The notes below the pieces were generated by a model, which saw only the letters and a list, made by a program, of their open reading frames with translations, was not told the origin of the DNA and ran no database searches. A stretch of 64,000 bases of DNA, taken from positions 1-64,000 of the forward strand of contig JAPUEK010000020.1 of NCBI GenBank assembly GCA_027492585.1. The letters are read 5' to 3'. Shown piece after piece: positions 52,494 to 62,100 of the stretch. A program made the position numbers and the translations under genes. The stretch comes from Paracoccaceae bacterium (GTDB taxonomy: Bacteria > Pseudomonadota > Alphaproteobacteria > Rhodobacterales > Rhodobacteraceae). Each line of letters starts with the position of its first letter. Within the stretch, counting starts at the first letter, position 1.

Positions 52494-55366
52494 AGGACTT
52501 CATCATTCCCGACCGTGATTTCGGCACCCCGGCTGCGAAATCCAAACAACTGGTCACATTGACCATCGACGGCTTCGACGTGACGGTGCCGGAAGGCACG
52601 TCGATCATGCGGGCCGCAGCGGAACTTGGCATCCAGGTGCCGAAGCTTTGCGCGACCGACAGCATCGACGCCTTCGGCTCCTGCCGGCTGTGTCTGGTGG
52701 AGATCGAGGGGCGCAACGGCACCCCCGCCTCCTGCACCACGCCCGTCGCACCGGGGCTGAAGGTCCACACCCAGAACGCCAAGCTGAAGCAGCTCCGCCG
52801 CGGGGTGATGGAGCTTTACATCTCCGACCACCCGCTCGACTGCCTGACCTGCTCGGCCAATGGCGATTGCGAGTTGCAGGACATGGCCGGCGCGGTTGGT
52901 CTGCGCGATGTCCGCTACGAGGCGGTCGAGACGCATTTCAAGGTGAAGGATCATTCGGGAATAGCCAATCCGAACTATATCCCGAAGGACGTATCCAACC
53001 CGTACTTCACCTATGACCCGCAAAAATGCATCGTCTGCTCGCGCTGCGTGCGCGCGTGTGAGGAGGTGCAAGGCACCTTCGCGCTGACCATCTCCGGGCG
53101 CGGCTTCGACAGCCGGGTATCGGCGGGGATGGCAGGGGATGATTTCCTGTCCTCCGACTGCGTGTCCTGCGGCGCCTGCGTTCAGGCCTGCCCGACCGCG
53201 ACGCTTCAGGAAAAATCCATCATCGAGCTCGGAACCCCCTCGCGCTCCGTGATCACCACCTGCGCCTATTGCGGGGTCGGCTGCTCCTTCAAGGCCGAGA
53301 TGCGCGGCGACGAACTGGTGCGGATGGTCCCCTACAAGCACGGCAAGGCCAACCGCGGCCATAGCTGCGTCAAAGGCCGCTTCGCCTATGGCTATGCGAG
53401 CCACAAGGACCGCATCCTGAACCCGATGATCCGCGACAGCATCAACGATCCCTGGCAGGAGGTGAGCTGGCAGGAGGCACTGGACTTCACCGCCACCCGC
53501 ATGAAGGGCATCATTGCCAAGCACGGGCGCCAGTCGGTCGGCGTGATCACCTCTTCCCGCTGCACCAATGAGGAAGCCTATCTGGTGCAGAAACTGACCC
53601 GCGCGGTCTTCATGAACAACAATACGGATACCTGCGCCCGCGTCTGCCACTCGCCCACGGGCTATGGGCTGGGGCAGACCTTCGGCACTTCCGCCGGAAC
53701 GCAGGATTTTGATTCCGTTGAGGAAACCGATGTCGTCATGATCATCGGCGCCAATCCGACCGATGGCCACCCGGTCTTTGCCAGCCGCCTGAAGAAGCGG
53801 CTGCGGAAGGGCGCGAAGCTGATCGTCGTCGATCCGCGCCGGACGGATATGGTCGAAAGCCCGCATATCAAGGCGCAGCACCATCTGGCGCTGACCCCCG
53901 GCACCAACGTCGCCATGGTCACGGCCATCGCCCATGTGATCGTGACCGAGGGGCTTTATAATGAAACGTTCATTCGGGAACGTTGCGACTGGGACGAATT
54001 CCGCGACTATGCGGAATTCGTGAGCCAACCGCAGAACTCCCCGGAAGCGGTGACGATGCTCACCGGCGTCAAGGCGGAGGAAGTGCGTGCCGCTGCCCGG
54101 CTCTATGCGCTCGGCGGCAATGGCGCGATCTATTACGGGCTGGGCGTGACCGAACATTCGCAGGGCTCGACCACGGTGATCGGCATTGCCAACCTCGCCA
54201 TGCTGACCGGCAACATCGGTCGCCCCGGCGTCGGCGTGAACCCTCTGCGGGGCCAGAACAACGTTCAGGGCTCCTGCGACATGGGCTCCTTCCCGCATGA
54301 GTTGCCCGGCTACCGCCATGTGAAAAACGAGTCTGTCCGCGAGGTGTTCGAGTCCGTCTGGGGCGTGAAGATCGACAACGAGCCGGGCCTGCGGATTCCA
54401 AACATGCTCGATGCGGCGGTCGAGGGGACCTTCAAGGGCCTTTATTGCCAAGGGGAGGATATTCTCCAATCCGATCCGGACACCAAGCATGTCGCCGCCG
54501 GTCTGGCCGCGATGGACTGTGTGATCGTTCATGATCTTTTCCTGAACGAGACCGCCAACTACGCTCATGTCTTCCTGCCCGGCTCGACCTTCCTTGAAAA
54601 GGACGGGACCTTCACCAATGCAGAGCGGCGGATCAACCGTGTCCGCAAGGTGATGGCGCCGCGCAACGGCTATGCGGATTGGGAAATCACCCAGATGTTC
54701 GCAAATGCCATGGGGGCGGGCTGGACCTATACCCATCCGGGACAGATCATGGAAGAAATCGCGCTGACCACGCCTTCCTTCGCCGGGGTCAACTACGCCC
54801 TGCTGGAGGAAAAAGGCTCCGTCCAGTGGCCCTGCAACGAGAAGGTGCCGGATGGCACGCCGCTCATGCACGTCGATGGCTTCGTTCGCGGCAAGGGCAA
54901 GTTCATCAACACCGAATATGTGGCGACCGATGAAAAGACCGGCCCGCGCTTCCCGCTGCTGCTGACCACCGGGCGCATCCTGTCGCAATATAATGTGGGC
55001 GCGCAGACGCGGCGCACAGCCAATGTGGTCTGGCATGATCAGGATGTGCTGGAGATCCATCCGCATGACGCTGAAGTGCGGGGCGTGAAAGAGGGCGATT
55101 TCGTGCGTCTTGCCAGCCGGTCGGGCGATACGACCCTGCGGGCGAAGATCTCGGATCGGGTCAATCCGGGCGTGGTCTACACGACCTTCCACCACCCCGA
55201 CACGCAGGCGAACGTGATTACGACCGATTATTCGGATTGGGCCACCAACTGCCCCGAATACAAGGTAACGGCCGTTCAGGTTTCGCCTTCCAACGGCCCC
55301 TCCGACTGGCAGGAGGATTACGCGGCGCAGGCAAGCCGCTCCCGCCGCATCGCCGCGGCAGAGTGA
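52490..55366 (+). CDS. fdsA: NAD-dependent formate dehydrogenase catalytic alpha subunit
   Basis: Molybdenum bis-MGD enzyme of 958 residues. The first 250 residues hold NuoG-like Fe-S sites: FGSCRLCLVEIEG for a [2Fe-2S] cluster, a HPLDCLTCSANGDCELQ site, and two ferredoxin-type sets (CIVCSRCVRAC and CVSCGACVQAC). TTCAYCGVGCSF opens the molybdopterin domain with another [4Fe-4S] cluster. C386 in CARVCHSPTG is the Mo ligand, a true cysteine rather than selenocysteine; it has the same number as in the R. capsulatus enzyme. GSCDMGSFPHELPGY surrounds other active-site residues. The fdhD gene shares a base with its stop codon. Confidence 0.95.
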   Translation: MKDFIIPDRDFGTPAAKSKQLVTLTIDGFDVTVPEGTSIMRAAAELGIQVPKLCATDSIDAFGSCRLCLVEIEGRNGTPASCTTPVAPGLKVHTQNAKLKQLRRGVMELYISDHPLDCLTCSANGDCELQDMAGAVGLRDVRYEAVETHFKVKDHSGIANPNYIPKDVSNPYFTYDPQKCIVCSRCVRACEEVQGTFALTISGRGFDSRVSAGMAGDDFLSSDCVSCGACVQACPTATLQEKSIIELGTPSRSVITTCAYCGVGCSFKAEMRGDELVRMVPYKHGKANRGHSCVKGRFAYGYASHKDRILNPMIRDSINDPWQEVSWQEALDFTATRMKGIIAKHGRQSVGVITSSRCTNEEAYLVQKLTRAVFMNNNTDTCARVCHSPTGYGLGQTFGTSAGTQDFDSVEETDVVMIIGANPTDGHPVFASRLKKRLRKGAKLIVVDPRRTDMVESPHIKAQHHLALTPGTNVAMVTAIAHVIVTEGLYNETFIRERCDWDEFRDYAEFVSQPQNSPEAVTMLTGVKAEEVRAAARLYALGGNGAIYYGLGVTEHSQGSTTVIGIANLAMLTGNIGRPGVGVNPLRGQNNVQGSCDMGSFPHELPGYRHVKNESVREVFESVWGVKIDNEPGLRIPNMLDAAVEGTFKGLYCQGEDILQSDPDTKHVAAGLAAMDCVIVHDLFLNETANYAHVFLPGSTFLEKDGTFTNAERRINRVRKVMAPRNGYADWEITQMFANAMGAGWTYTHPGQIMEEIALTTPSFAGVNYALLEEKGSVQWPCNEKVPDGTPLMHVDGFVRGKGKFINTEYVATDEKTGPRFPLLLTTGRILSQYNVGAQTRRTANVVWHDQDVLEIHPHDAEVRGVKEGDFVRLASRSGDTTLRAKISDRVNPGVVYTTFHHPDTQANVITTDYSDWATNCPEYKVTAVQVSPSNGPSDWQEDYAAQASRSRRIAAAE

Positions 55367-56175
55367 TGGAGACCGCCCGCCCCCAGTCCCGTCTTGCCTT
55401 CGGGCCGGGCGGTGCGACCTCCGGCAGCCGCGTGCTGCCCGAGGAGGTGGCGGTGGCGATCACCTATAACGGCTCCACCCAGGCCGTGATGATGGCGACC
55501 CCCGCCGATCTGGAGGATTTCGCCTATGGCTTCTCGCTGACCGAAGCCATTGCAAAGCCTGAGGAAATCGCTTCGGTGGAGGTGATCGAGACCCCGCTCG
55601 GCATCGACCTGCAACTCTGGCTCCAGCCGGAGGCGGAGGCGCGGCAGGCGAAGCGGCGGCGCAGCATGGCCGGGCCGGTGGGTTGCGGGCTCTGCGGGAT
55701 CGACAGCCTTGAAGAGGCTCTTCGGCAGGCGCGACAGGTTCCGGCATCGCCCCTGCGGATGACGCCGGAGCAGATCATGGCCGCCGTCGCAGATCTGACC
55801 GCGCATCAACCTTTGCATGACCGGACGCGGGCCGCCCATGCCGCCGCCTTCTGGGCGCCCGAGACCGGGATTTTCGCCGCGCGTGAAGATGTCGGGCGGC
55901 ACAATGCGCTCGACAAGCTGATCGGCGCCCTGATCCGTCAGAGCCGCCCGGAGGGGGCGCTTGTCCTCACCTCCCGCGTTTCCATCGACATGGTGCAGAA
56001 GGCCTGCGCCCTTGGCGCGCCGATCCTGATCGCCGTCTCCGCCCCGACAGCGGCGGCGGTCGCCATGGCCGAAACGGCGGGCCTTACGCTGGTTGCCCTT
56101 GCTCGTCCGGACCGTTTCGAAGTCTTCACCCATCCCAACCGTATCGTGCCACAGGAGAGAGCCGATGTCGCATGA
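55366..56175 (+). CDS. fdhD: Formate dehydrogenase accessory sulfurtransferase FdhD (FdsC)
   Basis: Maturation protein of 269 residues. It carries the sulfur-relay pair C107 and C110 in GCGLCG and the family segments PADLEDFAYGFSLTE, REDVGRHNALDKLIG and VLTSRVSIDMVQKA. FdhD/FdsC moves sulfur to the bis-MGD cofactor and inserts it in FdsA. The ATG at 55366 shares its A with the fdsA stop codon (TGATG), and fdsD begins inside its 3' end. Confidence 0.93.
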   Translation: METARPQSRLAFGPGGATSGSRVLPEEVAVAITYNGSTQAVMMATPADLEDFAYGFSLTEAIAKPEEIASVEVIETPLGIDLQLWLQPEAEARQAKRRRSMAGPVGCGLCGIDSLEEALRQARQVPASPLRMTPEQIMAAVADLTAHQPLHDRTRAAHAAAFWAPETGIFAAREDVGRHNALDKLIGALIRQSRPEGALVLTSRVSIDMVQKACALGAPILIAVSAPTAAAVAMAETAGLTLVALARPDRFEVFTHPNRIVPQERADVA

Positions 56176-56398
56176 CACGCCCCATGCCAAGCTGATCTAC
56201 ATGGCCAACCAGATTTCCAAGTTCATGGAATCGAAGCCAACCGCCGAAGGGATTGCCGGATTGGCTTCCCATATCAACGACTTCTGGGAGCCGCGGATGC
56301 GCCGCCACCTCTTCGAGGTGCTTGATCAGGGCGGACAGGGCCTGCGCCCTCTGGTGCTGGAAGCCGCCGGCCAGATCAAGCGCCCCACCGCCGCCTGA
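56165..56398 (+). CDS. fdsD: Formate dehydrogenase delta subunit
   Basis: Small helical protein of 77 residues. KLIYMANQISKFMES and INDFWEPRMRRHLFEVL are characteristic of FdsD. It is needed for assembly or stability of the FdsABG complex in related bacteria. The ATG at 56165 overlaps fdhD by 11 bases, and it is the last gene of the operon; the repeat at 56485 follows. Confidence 0.9.
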   Translation: MSHDTPHAKLIYMANQISKFMESKPTAEGIAGLASHINDFWEPRMRRHLFEVLDQGGQGLRPLVLEAAGQIKRPTAA

Positions 56399-56484
56399 AC
56401 GGCTGTTCACAAAGGCCCGAGCCAACCGGCCTTCACGGTCGCAGGCGGACCATCCGCACAGCCTCTTTTCACATTCCTGTCGAA

Positions 56485-56528
56485 AAATATCCTGCCGGGT
56501 GGTCCGGAGGGGTGCAAAACCCTTCCGG
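56485..56528 (+). repeat. Intergenic repeat, copy 3 (diverged)
   Basis: Same family as 49394-49440 with a few substitutions and one added base. The hairpin is kept as CCGGAGGGG, loop TGCAAAA, CCCTTCCGG; the one changed position can still form a G-U pair in RNA, which argues for selection at the RNA level. It lies 87 bases after fdsD, between convergent operons. Confidence 0.85.
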
Positions 56529-56548
56529 CGCCCGCAACAGGCGCGCCC

Positions 56549-59500
56549 CTACCCTTCGCGCCGCGCCCGCATCGCCATCCGCCGCGCCATGGCATCGCTG
56601 CGGGCATCGGCGCGGTCGTTCACCGGCTCAGCCGCGACCGGAGCCGCAGGCCGGTCGTCCAGATGCTTCGCCAGAGCCGCAAGCGTCGGGAAGCGGAAGA
56701 TGTCGGTGATCGACAGCTTCGCCGCCCCAAGCGCCGCCCTGATCTCCCGGTGGACCTGCACGGCCAGCAGCGAATGACCGCCGAGCGCGAAGAAATTGTC
56801 CTTCGCCCCGACTTTCGCAACCCCCAGAACCCGGCTCCAGATCGCGGCAATCTGTGCTTCCACATCGCTTTCAGGTGCGATGAAGGCCGTGGCCACGGGA
56901 ACCGCCGCCGAGGGCTGCGGCAGCGCCTTGCGATCCACCTTGCGGTTCGGCGTCAGCGGGAAGCTTGCCAGCCGCAGGAACTGGCGCGGCACCATATGGT
57001 CGGGCAGATGCGTGGCCAGAGCTGCGCGCAGCGCCGCCTCCTCCGCCGGGCCGGTGAAATAGGCGACGAGCCGCAGATCGCCGGGGCTGTCCTCACGCGC
57101 CATGACCACGGCCTGCGTCACCCCCGGTTGCGCCTCAAGCGCCGCCTCGATCTCGCCAAGCTCGATCCGGTAGCCGCGCAGCTTCACCTGATGGTCGGCG
57201 CGGCCGAGGAAGTCGAGCCGCCCATCGGCGCGCCAGCGGACAAGATCGCCGGTCCGGTACATCCGCGCGCCCCAGCCACAGGCGCGATCCGGCGTCACGA
57301 ACGGGTCCGCCACGAAGCGCTCCGCCGTCAGGTCCGGCCGCTGCCAGTAGCCGCGCGTCACCCCGTCGCCACCGATCCACAGCTCCCCCGCCACGCCCGC
57401 CGGCACCGGCTGCCCTGCCTCATCCAGCACATAAACCTGCTGGTTCGCCAAAGGCTTGCCGATATTCTGCACCGGCTCCGCCGCACCCACTTCCTCCACC
57501 GTCGACCAGATCGTCGTCTCCGTCGGGCCATACATGTTGAGGATGCGCGCCTGCGAGGCCCGCCGCAGATCGCCGACAAGCGCACCGGGAAGCGCCTCCC
57601 CCCCGAGCATCAGCGTCTTCACCCCGGCAAGCGCCAGCCGGCTGTCGTCGTTCATGGCGATCATCCGCGCCATGGAGGGCGTGCATTGCAGATGCGTCAC
57701 TCCATGGCGCAGGATCTGCGCGGCGATGGAATAGTCCCCCGCCTCCACCCCGCCGCCGGCATTGGCGCGGCGCAGCACTTCGGCCAGCGGATAGAGCCCC
57801 TCCATCACCTGCTCCGGCGCGATGCCGTAGTCGATCAGACAGGCGATCTCGCCGACGCCGATGCGCTTCAACTGTTCCACCCGCGCGAGTGCATCCTCGA
57901 CCGTGCCGAAGAGACCCGAGTCCTCGAAATACCGCTGGAAGGCGAAATCGAGGATCGCTTCCGTTTCCTCCGAAGACAGGCTTTGCAGGTCGATCTCCAT
58001 CGGATTCGACACGCCCTGCGGTTTCTTGAAGGCCGGGAAGGCCCAGGCATATTGCTTGATGAGGGCCGCGGCGGAACGCAGGTAATCCTTCATCGGGCCG
58101 CGCGCCACCTCGCGGGCATGGTCACGGTCACGGGCGATGTAGCTGTGCAGCATCAGCGTGACGGTGAACCGCGCCGGATCATGGCCCGCCTCGCGCAGGG
58201 CCTGATGGTAAAGGCGGATCTTGCCCGCCACTTCCTCGATGCTCTGGCCAAGAAGGTGGGTCAGCACATTCGCGCCGATCGCGCCCGCCTCGCGCCAGGT
58301 CTCCGGGTTGCCGGCGGTGGTGACCCACAGCGGCAGTTCCCTCGACACCGGACGCGGCTGGCTCAGGAGTTCGAAGCTGCCGCCGCTCGCGGTCGGGAAG
58401 GCGACCTTTTCACCGCGCCACAGGCGGCGGACCTGATCGGCGGCGGCGAACATTGCCGCCTTGTTGTTCGGCGGGGTATTTTCGGGGCGCAGCACGAAAT
58501 CATCCGGGTGCCAGCCGGAGGCCACGGCCAGCCCCGCCCGCCCGTTGGTCAGGTTGTCGATCACCGCCCATTCTTCGGCGATCCGCGCCGGATGATGCAG
58601 CGGCATCACGCAGGACCCGGCCCGGACACCGATATTCTTCGTCACCGCCGCCACCGCAGCCCCCGTCACCGACGGGTTCGGATAGGGGCCGCCAAAAGCG
58701 TGGAAATGCCGCTCCGGCGTCCAGACCGCAACGAAGCCATGGCTGTCGGCGAATTTCGCACCCTCCAGCAGCAGCTCGTATTTCTTCGGCCCCGCCCCGT
58801 CGTCATTGCCCCAGTAATAGAGCGAGAAGTCCATCTTCTGCGCCGAGGCGATGCGCCCGCCGGAGACGAGCGCACGGTTCTCATCGGAGGAGATCACCAC
58901 CTTGAAGCCGCGCGCCAGTGTCCAGAACAGTTCCAGCACCGAGATGTCGAAAGAAAGCGAGGTGACGGCGAGCCAGACCCCCGGCTCCACCCCGATCCGC
59001 TGATCCATGCCGGTGAAAAAGTTTACCACATTGCGATGCTCGACCATGACGCCCTTCGGCCGCCCGGTGGAGCCTGAGGTGTAGATCATATAGGCAAGGT
59101 CGGAGGGCTGGACGCCGCTGTCCGGATTGCTCGCCGGGGCGGCGGCGATGCGGCCGTCAAGGTCGATCTCCAGCACCTGCGCCGCATGGGCCGGCAAAGG
59201 GATGCCCGACTGGGTGACGATCACCGGGCAGGCCGAGTCCTCAATGTAAAGCGCGATGCGGTCGGCGGGATAGGCCGGGTCCATCGGCACATAGGCGCCG
59301 CCCGCCTTCTGGATGGCCAGTGCGCCGACCACCAGATCGAGGCTGCGCTTCGTGCAAAGCCCGACCAGCGTGCCGGGCCGCACCCCCATGCCGATCAGCA
59401 CATGCGCCACCCGGTTGGCGCGGGCGTTGAGCGCGCCATAGGTCAGGCTTTCGCCCTCGCAGACGAGCGCCACGGCTTCGGGCGTGGCCGCCGCCTGCCG

Positions 59501-61063
59501 CTCCACCGCCTGATGTGTGCAGAGGCTCCGGTCCAGCGGGGTCGCGGTCTGGTTCCAGCCGTGCAGCACCTGCGCGCGTTCCTCGGGCGACAGGGCGGAA
59601 ACCTCGGCGAGGGCCGCCTCCGGGGCCGCGGCAAGCGCGCCCCGAACATGGCGGAGCCGGTTTTGCAGCAGCGCCGCCTGATCGGCCCCAAGCCGCGCCG
59701 CGTCATAGTGGAGCGTACCGGGGCTCAGCGTCAGCACCGTCCCCGGCACCGGGGCGGCGCCAAGCCCGACCTGCGGCGGGGTCAGCCCTTCAAGCGCAGG
59801 GTCCCGCGTCATCAGGTCGAGTGCGAAGGCCGGGGTGGCCCGCACCTTGGCCAGCGCCGCCGCCACCGCCGCCCGCGCCTCGGCGACCGAGCCTTCGGCC
59901 AGCACCGTCACCGGCACCCAGTCGCTCAGATAGCCGGGCAGGCCCGCCCCGCCGCCATAGGCGAAATCAACGAGCGGCTGCCCCAGCACCCGCAGCATGG
60001 CAAGCGCCAGATCGGCCAGATCGCCCTCCAGCGGCAGGGTTTGCCAGCGGGGCGCGCCCGCAGGCCCCGCCCCCGGCACTTCGGCCGGATGCAGGCGCGT
60101 CAGCGCTCGGCGCAAGGCGGGCTCCCCCGGCACCACGGCGGCAAGGGCGGCAGTCAGCGCCTCCGCCCTGTCCAGCGCGGGCAGCGCGGTCTCGATGACG
60201 CTCGCCGGGTCCACCGCCCCGCCGCGGGTCTGACAGGTGAGCCGCATCAGCCGCACCGCTCCGGTGCCGCAGGCCACCACCAGCCCCTCCACCCCAGCGG
60301 AAAGCACCTGCCCCGGCGCCCCAGCGCCCTCGGCCAGTTCCGCCCCCCCCACGTTCAGCACCCGCGTGCCGGTGTCGATCTTCGCCGTCGTCAGCGGGTT
60401 CCAGTAGCGGCCATGGTCCAGCCCGCGCACCAGCCGCACCACCTCCGGCGCGGGCCGGCTGAAGTCGAGCCGCCCCATCGCCGCAGGCCGGTCGTCGCGC
60501 CGGTAGAGATGTCGCTGCGACAGATCTTGCGGCTGCCGCCGCAAGCCGGTTTCCAACTGATCCAGCACCGCCGGAAAGCTCTCCATCCCCGCCTCAAGGC
60601 AGCGGGTGTTCAGCGTCAGCGCCGTCTCGTTCGCGGCGATGTCGAAGGTCCGCGCCTCCAGCACGTCGCCCTCATCAACCCCGCCTTCGATCAGATGCCA
60701 GGAAATCCCGTGCCGCGCCGCCCCGTTCAGGATCGCCCAGACCGGCGCATTGAGCCCGGCATAGCCGGGCAGCGGCCCGTCGTGAAAGTTCACCGCGCCC
60801 TTGGCGGCAAGGGCCAGCACCTGGGGCGGGATCACGGTAAGGTTCGCCACCGACAGGAGCCAATCGACCCGGATGCCCCCGATCCGCCCGGCCCAGCCCG
60901 GCTCCAGCCCCTCGACGCGGATGCCCCTCCCCTCGGCCCAGAGCCGCAGATCGGCATTGTGCGTGACAAGTGCCGCGATCCGGTGGCCCCGCTCCAGCAG
61001 GCGCTCGCCACAGGCGCGGGTCAGCGTCTCGTTGCCGATCAACAGGGCGGAAAATACGGACAT
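56549..61063 (-). CDS. Formyltransferase/adenylation (split by luciferase-like monooxygenase)/carrier-protein NRPS
   Basis: Giant protein of 1504 residues. Residues 1-290 resemble methionyl-tRNA formyltransferase ([12 protein letters not shown] at 92-103). About 300-500 is a poorly conserved linker. An adenylation domain starts near 515, with A3 [12 protein letters not shown] (661) and A4 FDISVLE (705). At about 740 it is interrupted by a flavin luciferase-like monooxygenase of about 360 residues ([35 protein letters not shown]). Adenylation resumes near 1105: NMYGPTETT (1176), YRTGDLVRW (1269), NRKVDRKAL (1373). A carrier domain follows with S1431 in GGHSLL. It resembles the MupA/Atu3671 type; the product may be N-formylated and/or oxidised. 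Confidence 0.88.
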   Translation of the reverse strand: MSVFSALLIGNETLTRACGERLLERGHRIAALVTHNADLRLWAEGRGIRVEGLEPGWAGRIGGIRVDWLLSVANLTVIPPQVLALAAKGAVNFHDGPLPGYAGLNAPVWAILNGAARHGISWHLIEGGVDEGDVLEARTFDIAANETALTLNTRCLEAGMESFPAVLDQLETGLRRQPQDLSQRHLYRRDDRPAAMGRLDFSRPAPEVVRLVRGLDHGRYWNPLTTAKIDTGTRVLNVGGAELAEGAGAPGQVLSAGVEGLVVACGTGAVRLMRLTCQTRGGAVDPASVIETALPALDRAEALTAALAAVVPGEPALRRALTRLHPAEVPGAGPAGAPRWQTLPLEGDLADLALAMLRVLGQPLVDFAYGGGAGLPGYLSDWVPVTVLAEGSVAEARAAVAAALAKVRATPAFALDLMTRDPALEGLTPPQVGLGAAPVPGTVLTLSPGTLHYDAARLGADQAALLQNRLRHVRGALAAAPEAALAEVSALSPEERAQVLHGWNQTATPLDRSLCTHQAVERQAAATPEAVALVCEGESLTYGALNARANRVAHVLIGMGVRPGTLVGLCTKRSLDLVVGALAIQKAGGAYVPMDPAYPADRIALYIEDSACPVIVTQSGIPLPAHAAQVLEIDLDGRIAAAPASNPDSGVQPSDLAYMIYTSGSTGRPKGVMVEHRNVVNFFTGMDQRIGVEPGVWLAVTSLSFDISVLELFWTLARGFKVVISSDENRALVSGGRIASAQKMDFSLYYWGNDDGAGPKKYELLLEGAKFADSHGFVAVWTPERHFHAFGGPYPNPSVTGAAVAAVTKNIGVRAGSCVMPLHHPARIAEEWAVIDNLTNGRAGLAVASGWHPDDFVLRPENTPPNNKAAMFAAADQVRRLWRGEKVAFPTASGGSFELLSQPRPVSRELPLWVTTAGNPETWREAGAIGANVLTHLLGQSIEEVAGKIRLYHQALREAGHDPARFTVTLMLHSYIARDRDHAREVARGPMKDYLRSAAALIKQYAWAFPAFKKPQGVSNPMEIDLQSLSSEETEAILDFAFQRYFEDSGLFGTVEDALARVEQLKRIGVGEIACLIDYGIAPEQVMEGLYPLAEVLRRANAGGGVEAGDYSIAAQILRHGVTHLQCTPSMARMIAMNDDSRLALAGVKTLMLGGEALPGALVGDLRRASQARILNMYGPTETTIWSTVEEVGAAEPVQNIGKPLANQQVYVLDEAGQPVPAGVAGELWIGGDGVTRGYWQRPDLTAERFVADPFVTPDRACGWGARMYRTGDLVRWRADGRLDFLGRADHQVKLRGYRIELGEIEAALEAQPGVTQAVVMAREDSPGDLRLVAYFTGPAEEAALRAALATHLPDHMVPRQFLRLASFPLTPNRKVDRKALPQPSAAVPVATAFIAPESDVEAQIAAIWSRVLGVAKVGAKDNFFALGGHSLLAVQVHREIRAALGAAKLSITDIFRFPTLAALAKHLDDRPAAPVAAEPVNDRADARSDAMARRMAMRARREG

Positions 61064-61098
61064 CTCACTCTCCTTCCCGCCCCGACGGGGCGGCGGCC

Positions 61099-62100
61099 CT
61101 ATTCGGCAGGGCGCGAACTGGTTGCAGCGGCAGGGCCGCCCGTGACCGACCTTGCACAGGCTCGCAGCGCATGTATGGTCAAATCACGCAGATAATGCGG
61201 CGGATCGCCCCTGTCCTTGTTCTGGATCAGAAGCCGCAGCCGCCAAAGCCCTCCGCCCGCCAGCAGCGCAAGCGTCGCCAGCCCCGCATAAAACCGCCCG
61301 TGGTTCTTGACGAAGTAGTGCATCCGGCTGTCGAGCCAGAATTGCGGCACCCGCCGCCATTCCTTCATGCCGGTGGAAACGGAGCCGATATGCTGCACCC
61401 GGCTTTCCAGCACATAATCCGTGGGCCAGCCGGCAAGGGCCGCGCGGCGGCAGAGATCGGTTTCCTCGAAGTAGAGAAAGAAGGTTTCGTCGAAAAGCCC
61501 GATGCGGTCCAACACCGCCTGCCGCATCATCAGGCTTGCGCCCGCCAGCCAGTCCACCCGGCAGGTCGCCTCCGGGATCGGCTGCGCGACGATCCACCGT
61601 TTCAGCAGCCGGGAGACCGGACCGAACCGCACCTGCGCCTCGAATTCCCCGGCGGCGGAGGGGAAGCGGAAGGCGGTCCGGTGCGGCGCGCCGTCCTCGC
61701 CGTAAATGTAGCTGCCGGCAAAGCCCGTTTCCGGGTGGCGGTCCAGATGATCCATCAGCGCCCGGATCGCGCCCCGGTCGGGGAAGGCGTCGGAGTTCAG
61801 GATATAGACGTAGTCGGGCCTTGAGCCATCCGGCATCCCGGCGCGGATGCCAAAGTTGTTGCCCGCACCGAAGCCGCCGTTGCGCCCCGATTGCAGGACC
61901 CGCACCGCCTGCGGCCCCCGGTCCCAGCCGCGCGCCGCGACCTCTGCCGACATCCTCTCGAAGGAGCCGTCGCCGGAGGCATTGTCCACCACGACAAGCG
62001 CGCCCTCCACCCCGTCGAGCGCCGCCAGAGCCGCCTCCACGGAGCGGAGCGTCATCTCCGCCGTGCGCCAGTTGAGGATGACCGTCAGCAGCCGCGCCAT
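61099..62100 (-). CDS. Family 2 glycosyltransferase (rhamnosyltransferase-like)
   Basis: GT-A-fold transferase of 333 residues. [16 protein letters not shown] starts the domain, [11 protein letters not shown] is the nucleotide-binding strand, [14 protein letters not shown] and YILNSDA carry the DXD-like site, and [19 protein letters not shown] holds the presumed catalytic acid residues. It resembles dTDP-rhamnosyl transferases that decorate glycolipids. The ATG directly abuts the PKS stop codon, and the NRPS gene follows after 35 bases. It probably glycosylates the PKS/NRPS product. Confidence 0.85.
   Translation of the reverse strand: MARLLTVILNWRTAEMTLRSVEAALAALDGVEGALVVVDNASGDGSFERMSAEVAARGWDRGPQAVRVLQSGRNGGFGAGNNFGIRAGMPDGSRPDYVYILNSDAFPDRGAIRALMDHLDRHPETGFAGSYIYGEDGAPHRTAFRFPSAAGEFEAQVRFGPVSRLLKRWIVAQPIPEATCRVDWLAGASLMMRQAVLDRIGLFDETFFLYFEETDLCRRAALAGWPTDYVLESRVQHIGSVSTGMKEWRRVPQFWLDSRMHYFVKNHGRFYAGLATLALLAGGGLWRLRLLIQNKDRGDPPHYLRDLTIHALRACARSVTGGPAAATSSRPAE

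Noticed and set aside
52424-55195. Long open frame of 923 codons on the minus strand opposite fdsA
   Set aside because: It is an antisense shadow of fdsA, which has all Fe-S and molybdenum ligands. The minus frame has no ribosome site or family motif.
56663-59077. Long open frame of 804 codons on the plus strand opposite the NRPS
   Set aside because: It is the complement of the adenylation and monooxygenase coding sequence. It has no domain similarity and has the Arg/His/Gly-rich composition of a GC-rich shadow.
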